Both the position numbers and the translations under genes were made by a program. Of a stretch of DNA of 64,000 nt, positions 49,547 to 58,580 are shown piece after piece. The notes under the pieces are model-generated. The model did no database searches, was not told where the DNA came from, and was given only the letters and a program-made list of their open reading frames with translations. Position 1 is the stretch's first letter; every line of letters starts with the position of its first letter. Origin of the DNA: Ardenticatena sp. GTDB lineage: Bacteria > Chloroflexota > Anaerolineae > Ardenticatenales > Ardenticatenaceae. The stretch lies in assembly GCA_015487975.1 (NCBI GenBank), contig WFOS01000052.1:1-64000 (forward strand), read 5' to 3'.

Positions 49547-50335
49547 TCAGGTGGTCTGGGTGTTGTCCGCAATGGCATCCCCCATGGTTCGCCAGAACGC
49601 ATCGCGCAGGAAGCCACCCCGTCCACCACGCATGACCGCTACGATTTCTGCCATGATGGCCAGCGCTATTTCTTCTGGTGTTTCGGCCTTCAAATCCAGC
49701 CCAATGGGAGCGTAGACCTCGCGCAGGTCGTCTGTCGAAAGCCCATGTTGTGCCATGCGGCGAAACCGCTCGGCGTGTGTTTTGCGGCTACCGATGGCGC
49801 CGACATAGCCTGCTCCTTTGCCGACCACACTTTTGAGCGCTGGTTCGTCGATTTTGGGGTCGTGGGTGAGGATGACAAAGGCGGTGCTGGGCGTCATTTC
49901 CAGCTGTTCAACTGCCTTGTCGGGCCACAGCGGGATGATGGCATCGGCGTGGGGAAAGCGCTCACGATTGGCGAATTTGGTGCGCGGATCGACGATGGTC
50001 ACGCGATAGCCAAGGGTTTTGGCAAACGTGACGAGTGGAATGGCAATGTGCACCCCGCCAAAGATGACGAGGTGAGGCGGGGATAAGAGTGGTTCGATGA
50101 AGACACGGGCTTGGTGTTCGGGATATTCGCGTGTTTCACGGCGGTTGGCGTTCAGCAGGTCGAGGGCGTCTTGGGTAACGATCTCATCGAGGGCAGGTGC
50201 GCCCAGTGAACCTGTGCGCTCCCCATTCGGCCAGACCAGCATACGTGCGCCTGGGGCGCTTTCATCCACACGCAGTGTGTGCACAACCGCGCGCCCGTTG
50301 GCGACCGCTTCTTCGAGCAGGCGCTGCACGCTCAT
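49547..50335 (-). CDS. XdhC family protein (C-terminal Rossmann-like domain type)
   Basis: LVIFGGVHIAIPLVTFAKTLGYRVTIVDPRTKFANRERFPHAD...YVGAIGSRKTHAERFRRM. Confidence 0.9.
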   Translation of the reverse strand: MSVQRLLEEAVANGRAVVHTLRVDESAPGARMLVWPNGERTGSLGAPALDEIVTQDALDLLNANRRETREYPEHQARVFIEPLLSPPHLVIFGGVHIAIPLVTFAKTLGYRVTIVDPRTKFANRERFPHADAIIPLWPDKAVEQLEMTPSTAFVILTHDPKIDEPALKSVVGKGAGYVGAIGSRKTHAERFRRMAQHGLSTDDLREVYAPIGLDLKAETPEEIALAIMAEIVAVMRGGRGGFLRDAFWRTMGDAIADNTQTT

Positions 50336-50661
50336 GCCAAATCTCCTTCGTCGGGCAAAGGTTCAACCCAGACTTCGATGGCGCCCCCACATGCCAATCC
50401 CACATCCCACACCATGTCGTCGGTGATGGCGTAGCGCAACAGCCGGGGCCGGCCTGTTTCGATGACATCAAGGGCGTTGGTGAGCACATCCCCCTCGACA
50501 CATCCCCCACTGACGCTCCCCACCAGTTCGCCGGTTTCGGAAACAACCAGGCGGGCGCCTTCACGGCGCGGGGCGGACCCTTCCGCCTTGATAACCGTAG
50601 CGACGGCGATTTTCTTCCCTTCGGCCCGCCAACGTTGAATAGCGTCTAACACATCGCGCAT
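50332..50661 (-). CDS. XdhC/CoxI family N-terminal domain protein
   Basis: KIAVATVIKAEGSAPRREGARLVVSETGELVGSVSGGCVEGDVL. Confidence 0.9.
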   Translation of the reverse strand: MRDVLDAIQRWRAEGKKIAVATVIKAEGSAPRREGARLVVSETGELVGSVSGGCVEGDVLTNALDVIETGRPRLLRYAITDDMVWDVGLACGGAIEVWVEPLPDEGDLA

Positions 50662-51923
50662 TCTGTTCCTCCCTGCACGAATTCTCTCGTCTCTTGCTGT
50701 TCTTCTCTGTTTGGAGCCGCTGTTCGCCGCACGTGTTGACGCCGCACAGGGCGCATTTCGCCCACCGACGCCAGCACATCGGCCAGTTGTTCCAGGCTGG
50801 CCAGGTTGTGAACCGGCAAAAAATCGTCCACATAGGGCAACGCCGCAGCCATCCCTCGCTGGATAGGTTCGTACGTTTCCATGCCCAGCAGCGGGTTCAG
50901 CCAGATGAGGCGGTGGGCAGCGCGTTGCAGACGTGCCATTTCGTGCGCCAACGTACCCACATCGCCACGGTCCCATCCATCGCTGATGATGAGCACCACG
51001 GCCCCGCGCCCCAAGACACGCCGTGCCCATTCGTAATTGAACGTTTTGATGGCGTCGCCAATGCGCGTGCCACCTGCCCAATCTTCCACCGTTTTACCAA
51101 TCGCGTCGAGCGATTCGTCCACATCACGATGGCGCAGATGATGCGTGATGCGCGTCAGGCGTGTTCCAAAGACAAAGACTTCGGTTTCGACCTCTTTCAG
51201 CCCGTGGGTGAGGGCATGGGTAAAGTGCAACAACATGCGCGAATAGCGCTCCATCGAACCGCTGATGTCGCAGAGGATGACGAGCGGGCGCGGCACTTCT
51301 CGACGCTGGCGGTATGCCAGTCGCACGGGTTCGCCACCGAACGTCAGATTATCACGCAGAAGACGGCGCAGCGATGGTGTCCCTTTGCGTGCCAGCTGGT
51401 AGCGCCGCGTGCGGCGCATGCCCAGTTTCCAGGCCATTGCAGCAATGGCGTGTTTGGCTTCCTGGATTTCTTCCCACGTCATTTCCGCAAAATCTTTGTG
51501 ACGCAGGCGCTCGGTGGGGCTATACGTGAAGCGACGTTCAATGCGAATGACCTCGTCGCCCTCGTCGCCCTCGTTTTCTTCACCTGCTGGTGGCTCTTCG
51601 GCGGGCAACCGCAAACGTTTGAGGCGTGTTGTGCCTGATGTACTCGGCGTCTCGGATGGGTGCATACGCCAGAACAAGGCAAAGGCTTCGTCGAAAACGG
51701 GCATGTCTTCGCGGCGCGTGATGAGCAGGGCCCGCGCCGTGTAGTAGAAATCGCGGCGATTGGTGATGGGCACATGTTTGAGCGCTTCGACAAGATCGAG
51801 CACCTGGCTCAGGCTGACGCCCACTCCCATACGCCGCAAAAGACGCACAAACCGCAAAACGTGTCCCAGCAGGTACCCACGCGGCGCGTGCTCAGTGATG
51901 GGCATACGTGTTGGCTTCATCAT
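50646..51923 (-). CDS. VWA domain protein, CoxE-like
   Basis: RPLVILCDISGSMERYSRMLLHFTHAL (MIDAS), RRMGVGVSLSQVLDLVEALKHV. Confidence 0.9.
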   Translation of the reverse strand: MMKPTRMPITEHAPRGYLLGHVLRFVRLLRRMGVGVSLSQVLDLVEALKHVPITNRRDFYYTARALLITRREDMPVFDEAFALFWRMHPSETPSTSGTTRLKRLRLPAEEPPAGEENEGDEGDEVIRIERRFTYSPTERLRHKDFAEMTWEEIQEAKHAIAAMAWKLGMRRTRRYQLARKGTPSLRRLLRDNLTFGGEPVRLAYRQRREVPRPLVILCDISGSMERYSRMLLHFTHALTHGLKEVETEVFVFGTRLTRITHHLRHRDVDESLDAIGKTVEDWAGGTRIGDAIKTFNYEWARRVLGRGAVVLIISDGWDRGDVGTLAHEMARLQRAAHRLIWLNPLLGMETYEPIQRGMAAALPYVDDFLPVHNLASLEQLADVLASVGEMRPVRRQHVRRTAAPNREEQQETREFVQGGTECAMC

Positions 51924-52861
51924 GCGTCCTGTTCCGCTTGTCTGGTAGTGGTTTGGCTTTGCGCCTGAATACGCTCCACCAGTTCCGCCAATGGCCCGCG
52001 CTTGACCAATTCGATGTCATCCTGGTATTTGAGCAAAAGCCCCAACGTTTCCTCGACCACGGGAAGGTCGAGCTGTTGGGCGTCCAGTTCGACAAGGGCA
52101 CGCACCCAATCAAGCGTTTCGGCAACGCCAGGCAACTTGTAAAGATCGAGCTGGCGCAATTGCTGCGCAAATTGCACCACCTGTTGCGCCAGCACCACAG
52201 GCGCATCGGGCACTTTCAGCCGCACAATGTCATACTCTTTTTGCGGCGACGGATACTCGATCCAGTGGTAGATGCAGCGCCGTTTGAGCGCGTCGTGAAT
52301 TTCGCGGGTGCGGTTCGAGGTGATGACCACAATGGGCGGCTCTTCGGCGCGAATCGTCCCAATTTCCGGGATGGTGATTTGAAAATCGCTCAACAATTCG
52401 AGCAAAAAGGCTTCGAATTCTTCGTCGGCGCGGTCAAGTTCATCGATGAGTAGGATGGGGGCTTGTCCGTCGTGGCTCAGTTCCAAGGCTTGCAGCAGTG
52501 GGCGCTTGATCAGGTAGGCTTCGCTGAAAATGTCGTGTTCGATTGTGGCGGTATCGGTTTGCCCTGTGGCTTCCAGAGCGCGAATGTGCAGCAACTGGCG
52601 AGTGTAGTTCCACTCGTAGATAGTACTGTTGACATCCAGCCCTTCGTAGCATTGCAAACGAATGAGCGGGCGGTCGAGCAATTCGGCGAGGGTTTTGGCG
52701 ATCTGCGTTTTGCCGACGCCTGCCTCACCTTCCAGCAGGAGCGGCTTACGTAAACGGAGCGTCAAAAAGAGCACGGTTGTCAGCGCGCGGTCAGCAACGT
52801 AACGATGTTGCAGCAAAGCATCTTGTAATTCGTCAATACTGTTGAAGTACCGTGCAGACAT
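51920..52861 (-). CDS. MoxR-family AAA+ ATPase (CoxD-like)
   Basis: PLLLEGEAGVGKTQIAKTLAELLDRPLIRLQCYEGLD; ILLIDELDRADEEFEAFLLELLSDFQITIPEIGTI. Confidence 0.92.
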   Translation of the reverse strand: MSARYFNSIDELQDALLQHRYVADRALTTVLFLTLRLRKPLLLEGEAGVGKTQIAKTLAELLDRPLIRLQCYEGLDVNSTIYEWNYTRQLLHIRALEATGQTDTATIEHDIFSEAYLIKRPLLQALELSHDGQAPILLIDELDRADEEFEAFLLELLSDFQITIPEIGTIRAEEPPIVVITSNRTREIHDALKRRCIYHWIEYPSPQKEYDIVRLKVPDAPVVLAQQVVQFAQQLRQLDLYKLPGVAETLDWVRALVELDAQQLDLPVVEETLGLLLKYQDDIELVKRGPLAELVERIQAQSQTTTRQAEQDA

Positions 52862-52951
52862 AAGGCATCTCTCTCATTGAATTCTTAGGCAAGCGAACAA
52901 TCGTGCGGAAAGTATACCTGCGGTATCACGCATCTTCCAAATGCCCGTGGC

Positions 52952-54136
52952 TTATGCATGCTGGCGGTATTGTTTGAGAATGGCACGTGCCACGACACGT
53001 TTGTGAACTTCGTCGGGGCCATCGTAAATGCGGGCAGCACGTTCATGGCGAAACCAGAAAGCCAGCGGCGTATCGTCCGTCATGCCAAGCGCCCCATGCA
53101 CCTGAATAGCGCGGTCGAGCACGCGTTGCAAAACCCCCGCGACGTAGAACTTGATGGTGGAGATGGCGACACGTGCGCCGTATGAGCCATGCGCTTCGAC
53201 CTTCTCGGCGGCATCGAGCACAAGCATGCGGGCAGCATCGATTTCGGCGCGGCTTTCGGCAATCCACGCCTGCACCATCTGTTGGTCGGCAAGTGTTTCG
53301 TGTGGGGTCAAGCGGCGTTGCACAGCGCGGCGGCACATGAGGTCGAACGTGCGTTCGCAGATGCCAATCCAGCGCATGCAGTGGTGAATACGCCCCGGTC
53401 CCAGGCGTTCCTGTGCCAGCCGAAAGCCTTCGCCCTCAGGGCCAAGCAGGTTTTCGACAGGGACGCGCACATCTTCCAGGCGGATTTCGCCGTGGCTCAT
53501 GTAGTCTTCACCTGCTTCGCCCATGACAGGAATGTTGCGCACCAGCGTGAAGCCTGGTGTATCGGTCGGAACGATGATTTGGCTCGCGCGCTGATACGGG
53601 TTGTCCTCAGCAGGATTGGTTATCGCCATGACGATGGCAAAGGCGGCGCCATCGGCGCTACTAGCGAACCATTTATGCCCATCGATGACATATTCGTTGC
53701 CTGTGCGGATGGCCAGCGTTTCCAACCAGATGGGATTGGAGCCCGGGCAATGGGGCTCTGTCATAGCGAAACAACTGCGAATGTCGCCTCGAATGAGTGG
53801 CCAGAGCCAGCGTTCTTTTTGCGCATCTGTGCCATGGAGCAGCAACAGTTCCATGTTCCCGATGTCTGGCGCCTGGCAATTGAAGACGTAATGTCCCAGT
53901 GGGGTGCGCCCCAGCACCTCGCTGACGCGGGCAAATTCGGGCAGCGAAAGCCCCAGACCGCCATACTCGGGGGGCAGGTGGGGCGTCCAGAGCCCCATTT
54001 CCTGCACGTCGCGCCGTTTGGCCTGCAAATCGGGCAAAATCGCGCGAAAGCCTTCGTGCAAAAAGCGTCGTTCGAGCGGAATGAGCTCACGTTCGACAAA
54101 GTCGCGGATGGTTGCCAGTATGCTGTCGAGATTCAC
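52952..54136 (-). CDS. Acyl-CoA dehydrogenase family protein
   Basis: CFAMTEPHCPGSNPIWLETLAIRTGNEYVIDGHKWFASSA; VHGALGMTDDTPLAFWFRHERAARIYDGPDEVHKR. Confidence 0.93.
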   Translation of the reverse strand: MNLDSILATIRDFVERELIPLERRFLHEGFRAILPDLQAKRRDVQEMGLWTPHLPPEYGGLGLSLPEFARVSEVLGRTPLGHYVFNCQAPDIGNMELLLLHGTDAQKERWLWPLIRGDIRSCFAMTEPHCPGSNPIWLETLAIRTGNEYVIDGHKWFASSADGAAFAIVMAITNPAEDNPYQRASQIIVPTDTPGFTLVRNIPVMGEAGEDYMSHGEIRLEDVRVPVENLLGPEGEGFRLAQERLGPGRIHHCMRWIGICERTFDLMCRRAVQRRLTPHETLADQQMVQAWIAESRAEIDAARMLVLDAAEKVEAHGSYGARVAISTIKFYVAGVLQRVLDRAIQVHGALGMTDDTPLAFWFRHERAARIYDGPDEVHKRVVARAILKQYRQHA

Positions 54137-56682
54137 TCGCCTGCCTCCTCTATGGATTCAGAATGTTCATCGCTCTCTTTTTTGTCTTCATCGTCAGTAT
54201 GTGCGCCCCATTCTTCTTTGTCTTGTTTGTCTTCTTTGTCTTGCTCATCGGACGATTCGCGGAAGCGGTTATCGTACGTGGCACGTTTGCGAGCAAATTC
54301 GGTCAGTTTTTCGACCAACAATGCGTTGAACGTGCCTTGGGGGTAGGTGCCTTGCTCGTCGGGTGTGCCCGCGGGCATGTCGAAAACCAGTTCGATCACA
54401 TCTTCGAGCGTGTCCACAGCGTAGATGTGAAAGCGTCCTTCGGCGACGGCCTGCACCACCTCATCGCTGAGCATGAGGTGGCGCACATTGGCACTGGGGA
54501 TGATGACCCCCTGGTCACCTGTGAGCCCTTTCTTGTTGCAGATGGCGAAGAAGCCTTCGATTTTCTCATTGACAGCGCCAATCGGCTGAATCACGCCAAA
54601 CTGGTCGATCGAGCCTGTGATGGCAAGCGATTGTCGGGCCGGAACGTTCGTAATGGCGGAGAGCAAAACACAGAGTTCGGCGACAGAGGCGGAATCCCCT
54701 TCGACCCCCTCATACGATTGTTCGAAGGTGAGGCTGGCACTGAATGCGAGCGGAATTTCGGTGGCATAGCGCCCATTGAGCAAGCCAACGATGGTGAGCA
54801 AGCCCTTGTTGTGGATGGGACCAGTCATGTTGGTTTCGCGGTCGATGTTGATGACATTGCCATACCCAATCCAGACACGTGCGGTAATGCGCGAAGGGTG
54901 ACCGAAGGCGTAGCCCCCTACACTGCGCACCGACAGGCCATTGATTTGCCCCACAGTCTTGCCATCCAGCTGGATACGGGTCAGCCCTTCCAGAATGTCA
55001 CGCCAGATGGCGTCGCGATAGCGGGCAAGCCGCTCTTCGCGAGCGGCCAGGGCTTGCCTGACATGTTCGTGGCTGATGAAGCGGGCATTCTCCTGGGTGG
55101 CGTAATAGTCGGCTTCTTGCAGCACGTCTTCGACATCACGCAAGCGGGCGGAAAGGCGCTGGGCATCGTTTGCCCAACGCGCACTGGTTTCGATGAGAGA
55201 CAACACGGCGTTGCGCGTCATAGGGCGTAAGCCATTTTTCTGGACAAGCGTCGCGATCAGTTTGGCGTATTGTTGCTCCATTTCGGGGGTGCGGGGCATA
55301 TCGTGCTCGAAATCAGCGACAACCTTGAACAGTTCATCGAAATCGTCGTCCAGGTACGTCAGGTGATAGTACAGGCCACGCTCACCGAGCAAAATGACCT
55401 TCACGTTGAGCGGAATCGGTTCGGGCTCGAGGCTTTTGAGCGCACCACGATCGAGCAGCGCGTCGGGGGCTTCGATATGAATGTGCCCATACCGTAAGGC
55501 TCGCTTCAGTGCTTCCCATGCCAACGGTTCGTGGTAGAGATCGTTGGCTTCAATGATCAGGTATCCTCCGTTGGCTTTGTGAAGCGCCCCTGCGTGAATC
55601 ATCGTGAAATCGCTGACAAGCGTGCCATTTTGCATCACTTGGTCGATACGCCCAACCAGCTGATGGTAGGATGGGAATATGAGTGTGATGATGGGAGCAC
55701 CGTTTTGGTTGCTATTGTCCACCAGCACGTTGACAGCATAGCGCCGCAGGAAGAGTTGCGCCTGCGCGGTCTCGGCGCTTTCAATGACCAGCGTGTCTTG
55801 TGTGCCAATGTGAAGCAGGGTGGGCACGTGATCGAGCATATCGCGTTCGACGGCATCGAGGTAGGCCCGCACATTGGGATGATCGGCATACGTGGCACGC
55901 AGATCGTCGAAAAGTGGAGCGAGTGCATGTGCAGCGACAGTCCGCATGAGCTGGCGTTCACGGCGACGGAACGTGCGCTGCCAAGCGGGAATTTGCACAA
56001 GCAGGGCTTCGAGTTCCGCCTGAATGCGTTCTTGCGCTTTGCGCAGGCGTTCCTGTTCGTGCTGGGGGAGCTGTTGATACTGCTCGGGGCGCATCAATTC
56101 GCCCTCGAAGATGGGGGCAATTTCGAACGATTCGTCGCTTTCGATGATGGCAAGCCCTTCTGCTTCGGCGGCTTGTTGCAACTCGCGGAAAGCACGCTGG
56201 CGTTGGGCGTCCAGTTCCTGTTTCAGCTGCCTGTGCAATTGGCGATATTCGGGGCTTTCGAAGGCTGCCACCAGCGTGGGCAAGGCTTCTTCGAGCAGAT
56301 CGCGCATAGCCTGTGCAAACTTGGTTGCCGCGCCGGGTGGCAGCCGCAGAGCACGGGGGCGCTCAGGGGCTTCGAAGTTGTACACGTAGACCCAATCGTC
56401 GGGAGTGGGAGCATTGCTAGCGCATTGTGTGAGAAACTGTCGCACCAGGCTTTCTTTGCCGCTGCCCCGGGGCCCCATGGCATAGATGTTGAAACCAGGG
56501 CGCTGGATGCCAAGCCCAACTTCAATCGCGCGAATGGCACGCGCCTGCCCGATGAATTCCCGAATGGGGGGAATGTCATCAGTGGTATTGAATGTGAAGT
56601 CAGCAGGGTTGCAAGGTGTACGTAAACGATCGGGTGAAAGCCGATATTGCGAGAGGTCGGGTGTGTCCATGGTGGACTCCAT
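54133..56682 (-). CDS. Lon-like ATP-dependent protease with acidic/charged C-terminal tail
   Basis: GFNIYAMGPRGSGKESLVRQFL; YEGVEGDSASVAELCVLLSAITNVPARQSLAITGSIDQFGVIQPIGAVNEKIEGFFAICNKKGLTGDQGVIIPSANV (Ser-Lys protease domain). Confidence 0.92.
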   Translation of the reverse strand: MESTMDTPDLSQYRLSPDRLRTPCNPADFTFNTTDDIPPIREFIGQARAIRAIEVGLGIQRPGFNIYAMGPRGSGKESLVRQFLTQCASNAPTPDDWVYVYNFEAPERPRALRLPPGAATKFAQAMRDLLEEALPTLVAAFESPEYRQLHRQLKQELDAQRQRAFRELQQAAEAEGLAIIESDESFEIAPIFEGELMRPEQYQQLPQHEQERLRKAQERIQAELEALLVQIPAWQRTFRRRERQLMRTVAAHALAPLFDDLRATYADHPNVRAYLDAVERDMLDHVPTLLHIGTQDTLVIESAETAQAQLFLRRYAVNVLVDNSNQNGAPIITLIFPSYHQLVGRIDQVMQNGTLVSDFTMIHAGALHKANGGYLIIEANDLYHEPLAWEALKRALRYGHIHIEAPDALLDRGALKSLEPEPIPLNVKVILLGERGLYYHLTYLDDDFDELFKVVADFEHDMPRTPEMEQQYAKLIATLVQKNGLRPMTRNAVLSLIETSARWANDAQRLSARLRDVEDVLQEADYYATQENARFISHEHVRQALAAREERLARYRDAIWRDILEGLTRIQLDGKTVGQINGLSVRSVGGYAFGHPSRITARVWIGYGNVINIDRETNMTGPIHNKGLLTIVGLLNGRYATEIPLAFSASLTFEQSYEGVEGDSASVAELCVLLSAITNVPARQSLAITGSIDQFGVIQPIGAVNEKIEGFFAICNKKGLTGDQGVIIPSANVRHLMLSDEVVQAVAEGRFHIYAVDTLEDVIELVFDMPAGTPDEQGTYPQGTFNALLVEKLTEFARKRATYDNRFRESSDEQDKEDKQDKEEWGAHTDDEDKKESDEHSESIEEAGE

Positions 56683-56975
56683 GTGTATGTTGGTTGCTGG
56701 GGAATGATGTTGACATGATACCGTTGCTCAAACGGTGTGGCAAGATGTATGAACGAGTGATTCCCCAGATCTCTGCAAACAAGCAAAAAGGTGCTGCTCC
56801 GAAAGTGGCACAAGCCACGCAGGAAGCGCTGAGCGCATGTTGGCGACCATTCACCCGTCTGTTTCCAGACCGACGGCTCCAGCGCAGCAAGGGATACAAA
56901 CGCCCCCCGCCTGACCTCGAGAGGCAAGCACACCGTATGCGCATTGGTTTTCCTCCCAAGCCGAGACGTTACTTC

Positions 56976-57010
56976 GAGGCGCGACGCACCTGCTAGGTGC
57001 GTCGCGCCTC
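56976..57010. repeat. Perfect 16-bp inverted repeat (3-nt loop)
   Basis: GAGGCGCGACGCACCT-GCT-AGGTGCGTCGCGCCTC. Confidence 0.9.
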
Positions 57011-57076
57011 AGGCCTAGCGGCCCCGCTCTTCTCCTGCCCCCAGCGTGTCGGCGACCGAGGCCCCATCGTGAGCCC

Positions 57077-57255
57077 TCACGCGCAATAAGCGGCCCACAC
57101 CAGCACGGCATAGGCCCAGCGCTCCAATCCCGTTCTCTCCACCTCCAAGGTCACCAGCAACGGCGTGACAGTGTGGCCCCCGAAACGCAGCACCTCGGCC
57201 ACCAACAAGCGCACCAGCCGTTGAAAGACCCGCCCTCTGGGGATTCCCCAGATCT
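57077..57255 (-). pseudogene. Possible transposase N-terminal fragment
   Basis: Minus-frame PRGRVFQRLVRLLVAEVLRFGGHTVTPLLVTLEVERTGLERWAYAVLVWAAYCA*; resembles the start of DDE transposases (RHTVT-like motif), truncated. Confidence 0.3.
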
Positions 57256-57304
57256 ATGAACGATTTGCACGATACCGGTATGGGGAAATAGCCCTGAAAG
57301 GCCA

Positions 57305-57333
57305 TTGTATTTTGGGTGGGAATGCGGTACAAT
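57305..57333 (+). promoter_or_regulatory. Predicted sigma70-type promoter
   Basis: TTGTAT - 17 bp - TACAAT, about 67 nt upstream of the small ORF at 57400. Confidence 0.6.
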
Positions 57334-57399
57334 GAGGGCAACATAGGCCAATCCTGTTGGAATGCCCCGTGTTGTACCCGTGCGAAAAAGGAGCGAGCC

Positions 57400-57525
57400 G
57401 TGAACGTGCAACAATGGCTGGAAAAACTGCGCAAGCTGATTGAACGGGCACTGACGCCGGCACCAAAGCCCGTGCGGGTTCCAGCACCCGTTCGACGTGT
57501 GCGCAAAGGTATGCGCAGGATCTAA
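57400..57525 (+). CDS. Small basic proline-rich protein (41 aa)
   Basis: GTG start with aaaggag RBS; MNVQQWLEKLRKLIERALTPAPKPVRVPAPVRRVRKGMRRI. Confidence 0.55.
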   Translation: MNVQQWLEKLRKLIERALTPAPKPVRVPAPVRRVRKGMRRI

Positions 57526-58493
57526 GCGGGGGGTGTCAGCAGAATTTTGCGCGCCCCGCGTGCGGCTGCATGTGCATACGCCGCTTCACCCTGGTCGAGC
57601 GGGTACGTCGCTTCGATAAGTGGTTGCACACGCACCAGCCCCTGTGCCAGCAGCCGCAAGGCCGTGTCGAATGGCCCGCAGCGTGACCCCACGATGGTGA
57701 TTTCATCGACCACCAGGTCGGCGAGCCAGAGGTCGAGCCGCTCTTTGAAAGTGCTTTTGAGTACAAAGATCCCACGTGGGCGTACCAACGCTCTGGCAGT
57801 TGCAAACCCCGATGGATGTCCAGTCACTTCTACCACCATGTCAGCCCAATGGCGTGGCAGCGGCAGGTTTTCGACATCGTGGACGATATGTGTGTGTACC
57901 CCTGTGCCGTCAAGCAACGCGAGTTTGTGCGCATGATGCCCCAATACGTGGACATTGGCCCCGCTCAGTCGCAAGACCTGCGCGATGAGAAGCCCCAATT
58001 TGCCGTCACCAACAACGGCAATGTTCCATGTCGGTTCGACGTGGATTTGTTCCAGGATTTCGCACGCAGCGGCCACTGGTTCGGTGAAAACAGCCACATC
58101 ATCGGGTACGCTGTCAGGGACAATGTGGAGGTTTTCCAGCGGCAGCGTCAGGTATTCGGCATGCGCACCTGGGTGGTTGACAATACCCAAAACCGTGCGG
58201 TTGGGGCAGTGGCGTTGCAGACTGCGGCGACACCAGTCGCATTCACCACATCCAAGATTGATTTCGCCAACCACTCGCGCCCCCACAAGCGTCTTGTCAG
58301 GGGCTTCGACCACATCGGCAACGAATTCATGCCCTGGGACGCCCTGAAAGCCGTAGTAGCCACGTTGAAGTTGCAAATCGGTGTCGCAGATGCCTGCCAG
58401 CCGCATGCGCAGTAGGGCATGGTGCGGGGGACGTTCAGGACGAGGAAGGTCGCACACCGAAACGGTACCGTTTTCGAGAAAGATGGCTTTCAT
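57522..58493 (-). CDS. Zinc-dependent medium-chain alcohol dehydrogenase family protein
   Basis: MKAIFLENGTVSVCDLPRPERPPHHALLRMRLAGICDTDLQLQRGYYGFQGVPGHEFVADVV; CGECDWCRRSLQRHCPNR. Confidence 0.92.
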   Translation of the reverse strand: MKAIFLENGTVSVCDLPRPERPPHHALLRMRLAGICDTDLQLQRGYYGFQGVPGHEFVADVVEAPDKTLVGARVVGEINLGCGECDWCRRSLQRHCPNRTVLGIVNHPGAHAEYLTLPLENLHIVPDSVPDDVAVFTEPVAAACEILEQIHVEPTWNIAVVGDGKLGLLIAQVLRLSGANVHVLGHHAHKLALLDGTGVHTHIVHDVENLPLPRHWADMVVEVTGHPSGFATARALVRPRGIFVLKSTFKERLDLWLADLVVDEITIVGSRCGPFDTALRLLAQGLVRVQPLIEATYPLDQGEAAYAHAAARGARKILLTPPA

Positions 58494-58580
58494 CGAACCT
58501 GCTCCTTCTTTGGTTGATCGAGACACAAAGCGCCTGGAAAGTGTTTCCAGGCGCCGAGAGATGCGAAGCGTATTGTTTTT

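Noticed and set aside
53189-55230. Long plus-strand ORFs (385 and 372 aa) opposite the acyl-CoA dehydrogenase and Lon-like genes
   Set aside because: The minus frames contain complete conserved family motifs; the plus ORFs are GC-driven shadows.
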